64,000 bases of DNA from Arthrobacter_H rhombi (GTDB lineage: Bacteria > Actinomycetota > Actinomycetes > Actinomycetales > Micrococcaceae): NCBI RefSeq assembly GCF_039526245.1, contig NZ_BAAAIV010000011.1, forward strand, positions 124,001 through 188,000, read 5' to 3'. The notes beneath the pieces were generated by a model, which saw only the letters and a list, made by a program, of their open reading frames with translations, was not told the DNA's origin and made no database searches. A program made the translations under genes and the position numbers. Shown one piece after another: positions 34,976-43,621 of the stretch (within the stretch, counting starts at the first letter, position 1; each line of letters opens with the position of its first letter).

Positions 34976-35872
34976 CTACTTTCCCGCGTTCAGGTTGGCG
35001 GAGGCCTTGGCCAGCGCATCGGTGAGCAGGTTCGTCCCCACGGTCAGCACGGCAATGGCCAGCACCGGCAGGATGACGCCCCAGGGCTGGACCATGAGCG
35101 CGATGCGGTTTTCATTGATCATCAGGCCCCAGTCGGCGGTCGGCGGTTGCATGCCCAGCCCTAGGAAGGACAGGGCTGCGATGAAGCCGATCGAGTAGGT
35201 CATGCGCAGGCCGAGCTCGACCATGAGCGGGCCCGTGATGTTGGGCAGGACGTCCTGGAGCAGGATCCTCCATTTGGGTACCGCATACATCTCGGAGGCC
35301 CGGACATAGTCCTCGGTGATCACTGACGCCGTGGCCGATCGGGTCACCCGGGCAACGCGGGGGGCATGGGTGACGCCGATGACAGTCACCAGCACCCAGC
35401 CTTCAGGCCCCAGGACGGTAATGGCCAAGAGCGCGAAGACCAATTGCGGCAGCGCCAGAAGCACATCGTTGGACCGCATGATGAAGGTGTCCAGCGACGG
35501 GCGCGAATACGCTGCGGTCATCCCGATCACGGCGCCAAGGACCATGCCCAGAACGGTCGCCAGTGCGGCGTAGGCGAGGAGGCGCAGGCCCCCATCGAGG
35601 AACCGACTGAGGATGTCGCGGCCCAGGTTGTCGGTGCCGAACACCCCGTCGGGCTGGAATGGGCGCCCCGCGAATGCAGTGGACGAGTAACCGGTCACCC
35701 ACGGAAGCAGCAAGGGGCCGGCCAGGGCGACGAGCAGCACCAGGCCGGTCAGCACGGCGCCGATCTTGGCTTGTCGTTGGCGCATCATGCGTCGCAACAG
35801 ACCGGGCGCGGTAGGGATTTCGTCGGCAATGGGCGAGGTGGACACGTCGGCGGGTGTGGTGGGGGAACTCAT
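34976..35872 (-). CDS. ABC transporter permease (DppC type)
   Basis: A 298-residue permease. A cytoplasmic N terminus leads into OppC_N (R-R-M-M-R-Q-R-Q-A-K-I-G). G-T-D-N-L-G-R-D-I-L-S-R is the diagnostic DppC motif. The EAA loop is E-M-Y-A-V-P-K-W-R-I-L-L. Start ATG 35872 overlaps the dppB-like stop by 4 bp. Confidence 0.92.
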   Translation of the reverse strand: MSSPTTPADVSTSPIADEIPTAPGLLRRMMRQRQAKIGAVLTGLVLLVALAGPLLLPWVTGYSSTAFAGRPFQPDGVFGTDNLGRDILSRFLDGGLRLLAYAALATVLGMVLGAVIGMTAAYSRPSLDTFIMRSNDVLLALPQLVFALLAITVLGPEGWVLVTVIGVTHAPRVARVTRSATASVITEDYVRASEMYAVPKWRILLQDVLPNITGPLMVELGLRMTYSIGFIAALSFLGLGMQPPTADWGLMINENRIALMVQPWGVILPVLAIAVLTVGTNLLTDALAKASANLNAGK

Positions 35873-36828
35873 CGGGCGGACTCCGTCCTGAGCTTCGGGT
35901 TGGTGGCGATGGCGACCAGATCGGCCAGGAGGTTGACCACGATGTAGGCTGCGGCAATCAACATCGAGATCGCCTGGACCACCTGGACGTCGCGGTTGGC
36001 CACGGCATCGACCAGGGCCTGGCCGATGCCTGGGTAACGAAACAGGAATTCGATGACGACCACGCCACCTGCCATCCAGGCCAGCTGGATCGCGATCACC
36101 TGTGCCACCGGTGCCAGGGCGTGGGGGACCGCATGGCGAAGGATGACCTGGCGTTCGGGGACGCCCTTGAGCCGGGCCATCTCCACAAACCCGGAGTCCA
36201 GGACCTCGATCATGGTGGCGCGCATCATCCGCACGATGTAGGGGGTGACGACCAGGACCAGGGTCAGGGCAGGCAGGACCAGCTGCAGGGGATAGTTCCA
36301 CACGTTCTCCCCCGGTGGGGCCATCGTGACCGAGGGCAGGATCTTGAACACTGTGGTGGAGAAGAGCGTGATCATCAGGATGCCGACCACGAACTCCGGC
36401 AGTGCTGCCAGGACCAGGCTGGTGACAGTTGCGACATGGTCGCCAACCCTGCCGCGGCGCAGGGCGCTGTAGGTGCCCACGACGATGCCCACCGGGATGC
36501 TGATGACCGCGGCGACGCCCATGAGTACGAGCGAGGCGGTGATCCGCTCACCGAGCAGCTCGGAGACGGGCCCCGAGGTGGCGGCGGAGTAGCCGAAATC
36601 TCCGGTGAACAGTCCGCCGAGCCACGACAGGTAGCGCATGACCACGGGGTCGTTGAGGTTCATCTGCTCGCGCAGGGCCGCCAGCCGTTCGGGGGTGGCC
36701 TGTTGACCGAGCATGGCCTGCGCTGGATCACCGGGCAGCAACAGAGTGGCCACGAAGACCAGGATCGAGACGACCAGCAGGATCAGCACGCTGACCAGCA
36801 GGCGCCGGGACACGAGTTTCATGATCAT
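35869..36828 (-). CDS. ABC transporter permease (DppB type)
   Basis: A 319-residue permease with six helices. The N terminus R-R-L-L-V-S-V-L-I-L-L-V-V-S is typical, and L-L-P-G-D-P-A is the DppB signature. The EAA loop is M-A-R-L-K-G-V-P-E-R-Q-V. The start at 36828 overlaps the stop of the binding-protein gene as ATGA. Confidence 0.92.
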   Translation of the reverse strand: MIMKLVSRRLLVSVLILLVVSILVFVATLLLPGDPAQAMLGQQATPERLAALREQMNLNDPVVMRYLSWLGGLFTGDFGYSAATSGPVSELLGERITASLVLMGVAAVISIPVGIVVGTYSALRRGRVGDHVATVTSLVLAALPEFVVGILMITLFSTTVFKILPSVTMAPPGENVWNYPLQLVLPALTLVLVVTPYIVRMMRATMIEVLDSGFVEMARLKGVPERQVILRHAVPHALAPVAQVIAIQLAWMAGGVVVIEFLFRYPGIGQALVDAVANRDVQVVQAISMLIAAAYIVVNLLADLVAIATNPKLRTESAR

Positions 36829-38456
36829 TTGGTGCCTCCCAGCCATACACGGCGGAATTCGTAGCCGGACAGTGCCAGCCCTGTCTTGTTGGGGACGAGC
36901 CCGGCGACGTACTGCTGGTATGCGTCTGCCTGGTTCGGATGGCCCCAGATGATGTATCCGCCTTCTTCCCAGAGGAGCCGTTGGGCCTCGGAGATGATCT
37001 TGTTGCGGTGTCCCTCGTCCAGGGTGGACTTTGCCTGTTCCACCAGCTTCACGAAACGGGGGTCGTTCCAATGGGTCTCGTTGTACGGGGAATCCTTCAG
37101 CAGGCAGTTGTCCACCTGGGGCAGGAAGTTCCGGGTGTAGTAGAAATCCTGCGCAAAGTCCCACTTGAGGTAATCGTCGCCGAAGAACGTGGTGGCATCC
37201 ACGCGTCGGATCGCCACTCGTATGCCCGCCTCGGCAGCTTGCTGGGCGAAGACCTGGGCGGCTTCCACTGCCCCGGATTGAATGGGGGCGGTGACCAGTT
37301 CCACGTCGACGCCCCGCGGATAGCCGGCCTCGGCGAGCAGGCTCTTGGCCCGGGCGATGTCCTGGGTGCGCTGGGCCAGGCCCGTTGTTCCCGGGTCGAA
37401 GGGCGCGAAGACGTCGTTGCCGATCTTGCCCTGGCCGCTGAGCACTTGCTCGATCATCTGCCGGCGGTCCACCACCAGGCGGAAGGCCTGGCGGACGCGT
37501 ACGTCGTCAAAGGGCTTGCGGTCTACGCGCATGGTGAAGGGCAGCCACATCCCGGTTTCCGAGTTCAGGATGCCGATGCGCGGGTCCGATCCGATCACCT
37601 CGGTCAGGGCCAGCGGGATCTGCCCGACGGCGTCGACCTGGGTGGAGAGCAGTGCATTGACGAGGGCGTCGTCATCGTCGAAGTTCAGGATGACCAGTTC
37701 GTCGAGGTACGGCTCATGATCCCGCCAGTAGTCGTCGTTGCGCACAAACACCGACTGGCGGCCGGGGGAGAAGCTCTTGGTCTTGAACGGGCCGGTTCCC
37801 ACGGGGTGGGCGGGGTCGTAGTCCGCCGGAACGATGCCCAGGGAATATTGGCCCAGCGAGTCGTCGAAGGTGGCGGTCGGGGTGTTCAAGCGGAATTCGA
37901 CGGTGTCCGGTGCAGTGGCGACCACTTCGTCCAGGACGGACAACGCCGATGCACCGGACTTGGGGTCCTGGGGATTGGTGATGCGCTTGAACGTGGCGAC
38001 GACGTCTTCTGCCGTCAAGGGGCGCCCGTCATGGAAGCTGACGCCCTGGCGCAAGGCAACCGTCCAGACCTTTGCCTGGTTGTCCGGGGTGGCGCTGAGG
38101 GCCAGCAGGGGCTGCAGGTCGTAGTTCTCGTCGCGGTACATCAACGATTCGTAGAGATTCACCACGCGGGCGATGTCGGTGGTGTTCACCGGGACGTGGG
38201 CGTCGAGCGTATCGGATGCCCCACCGCCGGATAGCCCCACCCGCAGCGACCCGCCGGCCTGCGGCGGACCAGTGGGTGCGGCAACGACGTCGGGTGGCTG
38301 ACCACAGGCGCTCAGGACGGCGCCGAGGCCCACTGCCATGCCGGACCCGAGGAGTACGCGCCGGCTGACCTGGTTGCCGGCGCGTTCCATGACTGCATGG
38401 ATTGCCGGGGAACCGGATCGGACCGGCTCGGGTTGGAAGGGTGGGATGGAATGCAC
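36825..38456 (-). CDS. ABC transporter substrate-binding lipoprotein, family 5
   Basis: A 543-residue protein from GTG 38456, supported by AGGAG 6 nt upstream; ATG 38390 is the alternative. The N terminus has S-R-R-V-L-L-G, a possible Tat-type twin arginine, then lipobox L-S-A-C (Cys about 51). The SBP_bac_5 domain has Y-E-S-L-M-Y-R near residue 90 and G-T-G-P-F-K-T-K-S-F near 195. Family members bind peptides, nickel, or opine- and quaternary-amine-like compounds. Being in the middle of a carnitine catabolic operon suggests carnitine or acylcarnitine as ligand. Confidence 0.9.
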   Translation of the reverse strand: MHSIPPFQPEPVRSGSPAIHAVMERAGNQVSRRVLLGSGMAVGLGAVLSACGQPPDVVAAPTGPPQAGGSLRVGLSGGGASDTLDAHVPVNTTDIARVVNLYESLMYRDENYDLQPLLALSATPDNQAKVWTVALRQGVSFHDGRPLTAEDVVATFKRITNPQDPKSGASALSVLDEVVATAPDTVEFRLNTPTATFDDSLGQYSLGIVPADYDPAHPVGTGPFKTKSFSPGRQSVFVRNDDYWRDHEPYLDELVILNFDDDDALVNALLSTQVDAVGQIPLALTEVIGSDPRIGILNSETGMWLPFTMRVDRKPFDDVRVRQAFRLVVDRRQMIEQVLSGQGKIGNDVFAPFDPGTTGLAQRTQDIARAKSLLAEAGYPRGVDVELVTAPIQSGAVEAAQVFAQQAAEAGIRVAIRRVDATTFFGDDYLKWDFAQDFYYTRNFLPQVDNCLLKDSPYNETHWNDPRFVKLVEQAKSTLDEGHRNKIISEAQRLLWEEGGYIIWGHPNQADAYQQYVAGLVPNKTGLALSGYEFRRVWLGGTK

Positions 38457-38481
38457 AGGGGCTCCTGGAGTCAGCGGACGG

Positions 38482-38922
38482 TTAGCTGGTGACGGATCGG
38501 CCGCTCCACTCCGGGGGTTCCTGGCGTCGCGCCGCGATGTTGGCCATCAGGTCCTCGTCGAACCCACACGTTCTTCCGGTCTCCTGGTTGACGTGCAGGC
38601 CGAGGAGTTCCTCGGTGGCAATCAACTGGCCATCGACGTGCATCTCGTGGCACAGGTGGAGCTTCTTCATACCGGTTCCAGCCACCAGGGTCGTGACCAC
38701 CAGCTCGGCGCCTAGGCCGGTTTCCGCGAGATAGCGGACATGGGCCTCAACCGTGTAGAGCGAATTGGAGGTGGCCGCCCGGTACTCCGGGCCCATGCCC
38801 AGGGAGTCCATGGCCGCATCGGTGGCGAAGCCGAAGACCAGCACATAGTAGGCCTCGGACAGGTGGCCGTTGTAGTCGATCCACTCGGGCAGCACCGGGG
38901 TCCTGAAGGGTTCCCAGGCCAC
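38482..38922 (-). CDS. cdhB: betainyl-CoA thioesterase (4HBT)
   Basis: A 146-residue hot-dog protein with P-E-W-I-D-Y-N-G-H-L-S-E-A-Y-Y, the 4HBT active site in the variant seen in carnitine operons. It starts with GTG directly after the TAG of cdhA (no intergenic base). In carnitine catabolism this enzyme hydrolyses betainyl-CoA to glycine betaine. In several bacteria the same domain is fused to carnitine dehydrogenase, which agrees with the extreme closeness here. Confidence 0.85.
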   Translation of the reverse strand: MAWEPFRTPVLPEWIDYNGHLSEAYYVLVFGFATDAAMDSLGMGPEYRAATSNSLYTVEAHVRYLAETGLGAELVVTTLVAGTGMKKLHLCHEMHVDGQLIATEELLGLHVNQETGRTCGFDEDLMANIAARRQEPPEWSGRSVTS

Positions 38923-39891
38923 CTAGACCGCCGCCTTCGGATCCGCCTTCAGATCCCCGATGACGTTGCGGATGGCGATGATGGCGGCATCGCGTTCGGC
39001 GACCAGGTCGGCGAAGCCGCGCTCGCCGGCTTCCTCATCGCAGCCGGCGATGACATCGGCACGCAGCCGTTCCGTCAGCTCCGGTGCCTCCAGGCGGGTC
39101 CACGGGGACTTCAGCGAGGGACCGAAGTGGTCCAGCATGTGCGCCATCCCGCCGGGGCCTCCGGCAAGGTGGAAGGTGAGCATGGGGCCCTGGATGGGCC
39201 AGCGCAGACCAGGGCCGTCGGTGATGGCGAGATCGATCTGCTCCACCGTTGCCTCACCGTTGTCGATCATGTGCAGGGCCTCGCGCCAGAGGGCTTCTTG
39301 CAGCCGGTTGGCGATGAAGCCCGGGACCTCCCGGTCCATGGTGATCACGGATTTACCGATGAAGTCGTACCACTCCGAAGCCCAGGCCACGGCGGCAGGG
39401 TCGGTGCCCTTCCCGCCGGCGACCTCGACGAGGGGGATTAGATAGGGCGGGTTGAACGGATGGCCGACCACCAGGCGGGCGGGACTGGCCGCGCGCTGGT
39501 TCATTTCGGACATGCCATAGCCGGACGTGGACGAGCCGATGACCACTCCGGGTGCCGCTGCGGCGTCGAGTTGCGCCAGCAGGTTGGACTTGAGATCGAG
39601 GTCCTCGGGTGCGCTCTCCTGGATGAAGCCGACGCCGGCCACCGCATCGGCCAGTTCGGCGTGCACGCTCCAGTTGTCCTTGGAGGCATTCGGCGCCAGG
39701 CCCAGTTGGGTCAATGCCGGCCAGGCGGCGTCGATCAGGGCCTCGAGTTTGTCGGCGGCGTCGGGGGAGGGGTCCCAGGCCTGGACGCGGTAACCGCGGG
39801 CCAGGAAGTAGGCGGCCCAGCCGCCGCCGATGGTGCCGATGCCCACGCAGGCCACCGTGTCGACGTCGTGCATGTTGGGGTAGGTGCTCAT
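38923..39891 (-). CDS. cdhA: L-carnitine 3-dehydrogenase
   Basis: A 322-residue protein of the 3-hydroxyacyl-CoA dehydrogenase superfamily. The Rossmann motif G-I-G-T-I-G-G-G-W-A is at 17-26. G-H-P-F-N-P-P-Y-L-I-P-L-V-E-V near 145 is characteristic of the carnitine/lambda-crystallin-type branch. It oxidises L-carnitine to 3-dehydrocarnitine with NAD+. The identity is strengthened by the neighbours cdhC and cdhB. Three bases separate it from cdhC. Confidence 0.9.
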   Translation of the reverse strand: MSTYPNMHDVDTVACVGIGTIGGGWAAYFLARGYRVQAWDPSPDAADKLEALIDAAWPALTQLGLAPNASKDNWSVHAELADAVAGVGFIQESAPEDLDLKSNLLAQLDAAAAPGVVIGSSTSGYGMSEMNQRAASPARLVVGHPFNPPYLIPLVEVAGGKGTDPAAVAWASEWYDFIGKSVITMDREVPGFIANRLQEALWREALHMIDNGEATVEQIDLAITDGPGLRWPIQGPMLTFHLAGGPGGMAHMLDHFGPSLKSPWTRLEAPELTERLRADVIAGCDEEAGERGFADLVAERDAAIIAIRNVIGDLKADPKAAV

Positions 39892-39894
39892 GGA

Positions 39895-40782
39895 TCAGGC
39901 CCTCTTCTCGATTTGGAGGATCTCACGGGCCTCATCGGGGGTGGCGACCGAGGAACCGAGGTCGTTGACGATGGAGATGGCGCGCTCGGTGAGCTGGGCG
40001 TTGGTGGCCTTCACGCCCTGGGACAGGTAGAGGTTGTCTTCCAAGCCCACGCGGACGTGGCCGCCGAGCAGGACGGACTGGGCGACCCAGGGCAGCTGGT
40101 TGCGGCCGATCGCGAAGGATGTCCACTGGGCTCCCTCGGGCAGAAGGTTGACCATGGCCTGGAGCAGGGCCGGGTCCACGGGTGCGCCGTAGGGGATGCC
40201 CATGCACAGCTGGTAGAGCGGCGGAGGGGCGATGAGCCCCTCCTGGACCATGACGTTGGCGAACCAGAGGTTGCCGGTATCGAAGATCTCCATTTCGGGC
40301 TTCACCCCGAGCTCCTTGATGCGCGCCGCGCCTTCACGGAGCATGTCGGGGGTGGAGACGTAGAGCTGGCTGCCCTCGCCGAAGTTCAGCGAGCCGCAGT
40401 CGATGGTGCAGATTTCCGGACGCAGCTCCTCGACGTGGGCCAGGCGATCGAGTCCGGAGACGAGGTCGGTGCCGGGGAGCTGGACGGTCGGTTCGCCCGG
40501 GTCGACCACGAGGTCCCCACCCATGCCGGCGGTCAGGTTGATGACAGGATCGACATCTGAGGCGGCGATCTGGCGCACGACTTCGCGGTAGAGCCCGGTG
40601 TCGCGTGACCCTTGCCTGGTCTCGGGGTCGCGCACGTGGATGTGCACGACCGAGGCTCCCGCCCGGGCGGCGGCGATCGCGTCGGCGGCGATCTCATCGG
40701 GTGTCACGGGAACGTGTTCGCTCTTGGAGGTGGTGTCTCCGGCGCCGGTCAGTGCGCAGGTGACGATGACCTTACGGTTCAT
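39895..40782 (-). CDS. cdhC: 3-dehydrocarnitine cleavage enzyme (BKACE family)
   Basis: A 295-residue TIM-barrel beta-keto acid cleavage enzyme. V-H-I-H-V-R-D-P near residue 47 supplies metal-binding His residues, and E-M-E-I-F-D and G-L-E-D-N are conserved active-site segments. With acetyl-CoA it converts 3-dehydrocarnitine to betainyl-CoA and acetoacetate. A GAAGGAG site precedes ATG 40782, which overlaps the regulator stop as ATGA. Confidence 0.9.
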   Translation of the reverse strand: MNRKVIVTCALTGAGDTTSKSEHVPVTPDEIAADAIAAARAGASVVHIHVRDPETRQGSRDTGLYREVVRQIAASDVDPVINLTAGMGGDLVVDPGEPTVQLPGTDLVSGLDRLAHVEELRPEICTIDCGSLNFGEGSQLYVSTPDMLREGAARIKELGVKPEMEIFDTGNLWFANVMVQEGLIAPPPLYQLCMGIPYGAPVDPALLQAMVNLLPEGAQWTSFAIGRNQLPWVAQSVLLGGHVRVGLEDNLYLSQGVKATNAQLTERAISIVNDLGSSVATPDEAREILQIEKRA

Positions 40783-41657
40783 GGTTTGACTCCTTCGGGG
40801 GTGGCAAGTGTGCGGTCGATGAAACTGTCGATTTGGCGATACATCTGATCGACAGTCAGCATGCCGGTGAGGACCTTGATGCCCAGGCCGTCCATCATGG
40901 TCGTCACGTCCAGGGCCAACGACTCCGGGTCCCCGGAGCGGATGCCCCCACTGTCCTGGCCCTCGGCGATGATCGCGGCGACCGTTTGGCGCCAGCGTCC
41001 GTAGCCGTGGGTGTGGTTGTCGCGCCCCTCGGGGTGGACGGCCACTTGGGCCCAGGTCTGTAGCCAGATGGACCACTCGGCTCGTCCGGCGGCTCCGGCA
41101 GGAAGCTGGAGCTGGATGAGGCGTTTGAGGCGCAGCACGGGGTCGGTCACGGTGTGGAGTTCGGCCACCTGCCGGTCGAAGGCCAATTTGACCGAATAGC
41201 GCAGTGTCTCGGCGAAGATCTCCCGTTTGGCCGGGAAGTAGTAGTGGACAGCTGCGGGACTCATGCCGCATTCGCGGGCGATGTCGGCGATGCGGACCGA
41301 TTCGTAGCCCTGTTCGGCGAAAAGCCACCACGACTTCTCGATGATCGTGCGCCGCTTGAGTGCCATCTCGCGATCCTCGGGATGGACGGTAGGCAGCATC
41401 CGTGCCGAGGCCGGCGTGGTCGCCCCGGTCGTGGCATCGGACCCGGAGAGGAGCCAGTTGGCCGTCACCCCGGTGACCGTTGCCAATTGGGTGATCTCCT
41501 CGGCGTTGAAGCGCCGGGTCCCCTTCAGTGACTTCGATAGCTTCGACTCGTCCAGGTCGATCAACTCAGCGACGCGGCGCTGGGGAAGCCCGGATCCGCG
41601 GATGGCGTCTCGGGCCCTGTCCGGTAATTGGCCGGACGGAGTGGTTGGAGTCGGCAT
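40779..41657 (-). CDS. XRE-TetR hybrid transcriptional regulator of the carnitine operon
   Basis: A 292-residue regulator with two DNA-binding domains. Residues about 10-70 are an XRE-type HTH (L-P-Q-R-R-V-A-E-L-I-D-L-D-E-S-K-L-S-K). Residues about 102-150 are a TetR_N HTH (I-A-D-I-A-R-E-C-G-M-S-P-A-A-V-H-Y-Y-F). A BetI-like ligand-binding domain follows. ATG 41657 is chosen because the only upstream in-frame start, TTG 41693, coincides with a -35 element. It is the first gene of the operon, so it is autoregulated. A carnitine-pathway metabolite is the likely effector. Confidence 0.85.
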   Translation of the reverse strand: MPTPTTPSGQLPDRARDAIRGSGLPQRRVAELIDLDESKLSKSLKGTRRFNAEEITQLATVTGVTANWLLSGSDATTGATTPASARMLPTVHPEDREMALKRRTIIEKSWWLFAEQGYESVRIADIARECGMSPAAVHYYFPAKREIFAETLRYSVKLAFDRQVAELHTVTDPVLRLKRLIQLQLPAGAAGRAEWSIWLQTWAQVAVHPEGRDNHTHGYGRWRQTVAAIIAEGQDSGGIRSGDPESLALDVTTMMDGLGIKVLTGMLTVDQMYRQIDSFIDRTLATPEGVKP

Positions 41658-41664
41658 GCCGTCC

Positions 41665-41694
41665 ACTGTAGGGACGGCTTGCGATTCTGGCAAG
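41665..41694 (-). promoter_or_regulatory. leaderless promoter of the carnitine operon with inverted repeat on the -35
   Basis: On the minus strand TTGCCA (41693-41688), 17-bp spacer, TACAGT (41670-41665), then 7 nt to ATG 41657. The inverted repeat CTTGC (41678-41682) / GCAAG (41690-41694) overlaps the -35. CTTGCGAT at 41678-41685 recurs as a direct repeat at 41718-41725, 40 bp away. Confidence 0.6.
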
Positions 41695-41775
41695 TAGTCT
41701 GATTAACATTCAGGAAACTTGCGATGCGTTGGTTCGGCTGACGTCACCGCCCCGGCCGGTTCCGGGGCGCGGGCA

Positions 41776-41814
41776 CAAAAAAGCACCGGACCGTCCACGA
41801 GGACGATCCGGTGC
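41776..41814 (-). terminator. Rho-independent terminator
   Basis: On the minus strand a 14-bp stem (GCACCGGATCGTCC with GGACGGTCCGGTGC, one G-T wobble, 4-nt loop) is followed directly by TTTTTT. It ends the 41830-42132 gene. Confidence 0.9.
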
Positions 41815-41829
41815 CCGGGGGAGTGCGCG

Positions 41830-42132
41830 TTACCGCCGGGGCCGGCCGAGCACGAGCGCGGTCAGTGCGGTCGCGGCGGTCACCGTGTTGACGGCGGGCC
41901 AGGCCCCGATCTTCTTCGCCAGCGGGTGCGAGGCACCAAAGCCGACCAGGTAGGTAGCCGTCACGGCGGCGGCGCGTCCGGCACCGGCATCACGCTGGCA
42001 GGAGGCAAAAGCCGCCGCACCGGCGGCGGCCAACACGGCGCCACCCAGCGGGCGGTTTCCGGTGGAACGGGCGGTCTGGAAACCGCCGAGGAGGCCGGCG
42101 GTGGTCAATGCTGCGGTGGAAATCGAGCTCAT
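41830..42132 (-). CDS. small hydrophobic protein, 100 aa, unknown
   Basis: Not recognised. Ala/Thr/Gly-rich with hydrophobic segments at about 5-20, 28-45, 55-70 and 78-95, so probably a small membrane protein. The start at 42132 is preceded by AGGAG about 5 nt away. It has its own strong terminator, which supports it as a real transcription unit. The only neighbours are the carnitine regulator (leftward, unrelated promoter) and a divergent sugar transporter. Confidence 0.65.
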   Translation of the reverse strand: MSSISTAALTTAGLLGGFQTARSTGNRPLGGAVLAAAGAAAFASCQRDAGAGRAAAVTATYLVGFGASHPLAKKIGAWPAVNTVTAATALTALVLGRPRR

Positions 42133-42202
42133 GGTTCTCCTGATGTATTGGTGCTAGTCAGCCTACTCCGCAGCTACCTTTCGAGGGGCTGCCGGGCGTA
42201 CG

Positions 42203-43618
42203 ATGGCGGGCATGAGCGCCACCATCGAACATGACTCGACACCCACCAAAGTGGTGATGGTTTCCATCGTCGCCGCCTTGGGAGGGTTCCTCTTCGGATT
42301 CGACTCCGCCGTCATCAACGGCGCGGTCGATGCGATCGCCGACCAGTTCGGCCTCAGCGGGGTGATCCTGGGCTTCACCGTTTCCTGCGCACTGCTCGGT
42401 GCCATGGTCGGCGCCTGGTTCGCCGGACCCTTCGCCGACAAACAAGGCCGCGTCCGCGCCATGCTGGTCGCCGCCGCCTTGTTCACCATCTCCGCTGTCG
42501 GATCCGGCTTCGCCTTCAGCGCAGTGGACCTGATCATCTGGCGTTTCATCGGCGGTCTCGGTGTCGGCATGGCCTCGGTCCTGGCGCCGGCCTACATCGC
42601 CGAGGTCGCCCCCGCCCACAGCCGCGGCCGGTTGGCCTCCCTGCAACAGATGGCCATCGTGCTCGGCATCTTCGTCGCCCTGCTGTCCGACGCCTTCATC
42701 GCCACCTCTTCCGGCGGTGCCACCGCGGAGGCATGGTTGGGGCTGTCGGCGTGGCGCTGGATGTTCCTCACCGGCGTCGTCCCGGCGGTCATCTACGGGG
42801 TGCTGGCCTGGCAGATCCCCGAATCCCCGCGCTACCTCGTCGCCCGCGGCCAGCTGGCCAAGGCGGCCAAGGTCCTGCACGAGGTCGTGGGGTTGAAGAG
42901 TCGTGAGGACGTGGACGAGAAGATCGCCTCGATCAAGTCGACCATCAGCACGGAGAAGAACCAGGGGCTGCGCAACCTCGTCGGGGGCAAGGGCTGGCTG
43001 CTGCCCATCGTCTGGGTCGGCATCCTGCTCTCGGTCTTCCAACAGTTCGTCGGCATCAACGTCATCTTCTACTACTCGACCAGCCTGTGGCTCTCCGTGG
43101 GCTTCACCGAGGCAGACTCCTTCACCATCACCGTGATCACCTCGGTCACCAACATCCTGGTGACCATCATCGCGATCGCCCTGGTCGACAAGGTGGGACG
43201 CAAGCCGCTGCTGCTCTGGGGCTCGGCCGGCATGACCATCGCCCTGGGTGTCATGGCCATCGCCTTCAGCCAGGCCAACGGCACCGGCGACCAGGTGTCG
43301 CTGCCGCAGCCGTGGGGCGTCATCGCCCTCATTGCGGCAAACCTGTTCGTCGTGGCCTTCGGCGCCACCTGGGGCCCAGTGGTCTGGGTCCTGCTGGGGG
43401 AGATGTTCTCCAACAAGATGCGCGCCGTCGCCCTGTCGGTGGCCGCCGCAGCCCAGTGGCTGGCGAACTTCCTGATCACCACGACGTTCCCCACGCTCTC
43501 GGAGATCAGCCTGGTGCTGGCCTACGGGCTCTACGCCCTCTTCGCCCTGCTGTCCTTCTTCTTCGTCTTCCGGTTCGTCCAGGAGACCAAGGGCCGCGAA
43601 CTCGAATCCATGCAGTAG
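42203..43618 (+). CDS. sugar:H+ symporter, MFS (XylE/GalP family)
   Basis: A 471-residue protein with 12 helices. G-G-F-L-F-G-F-D-S-A-V-I-N-G lies in TM1, D-K-Q-G-R after TM2, P-E-S-P-R-Y-L after TM6, Q-Q-F-V-G-I-N in TM7 and D-K-V-G-R-K in the second half. P-E-S-P-R and the TM7 Q-Q-x-x-G-I-N are specific to sugar porters. The start may be ATG 42212. No sugar kinase or regulator is adjacent, so the sugar is not predictable. Confidence 0.92.
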   Translation: MAGMSATIEHDSTPTKVVMVSIVAALGGFLFGFDSAVINGAVDAIADQFGLSGVILGFTVSCALLGAMVGAWFAGPFADKQGRVRAMLVAAALFTISAVGSGFAFSAVDLIIWRFIGGLGVGMASVLAPAYIAEVAPAHSRGRLASLQQMAIVLGIFVALLSDAFIATSSGGATAEAWLGLSAWRWMFLTGVVPAVIYGVLAWQIPESPRYLVARGQLAKAAKVLHEVVGLKSREDVDEKIASIKSTISTEKNQGLRNLVGGKGWLLPIVWVGILLSVFQQFVGINVIFYYSTSLWLSVGFTEADSFTITVITSVTNILVTIIAIALVDKVGRKPLLLWGSAGMTIALGVMAIAFSQANGTGDQVSLPQPWGVIALIAANLFVVAFGATWGPVVWVLLGEMFSNKMRAVALSVAAAAQWLANFLITTTFPTLSEISLVLAYGLYALFALLSFFFVFRFVQETKGRELESMQ

Positions 43619-43621
43619 CAG

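Noticed and set aside
41658..41693. TTG start at 41693 for the XRE-TetR regulator
   Set aside because: These bases are the -35 element TTGCCA of a well-formed promoter; ATG 41657 at the predicted transcription start is better.
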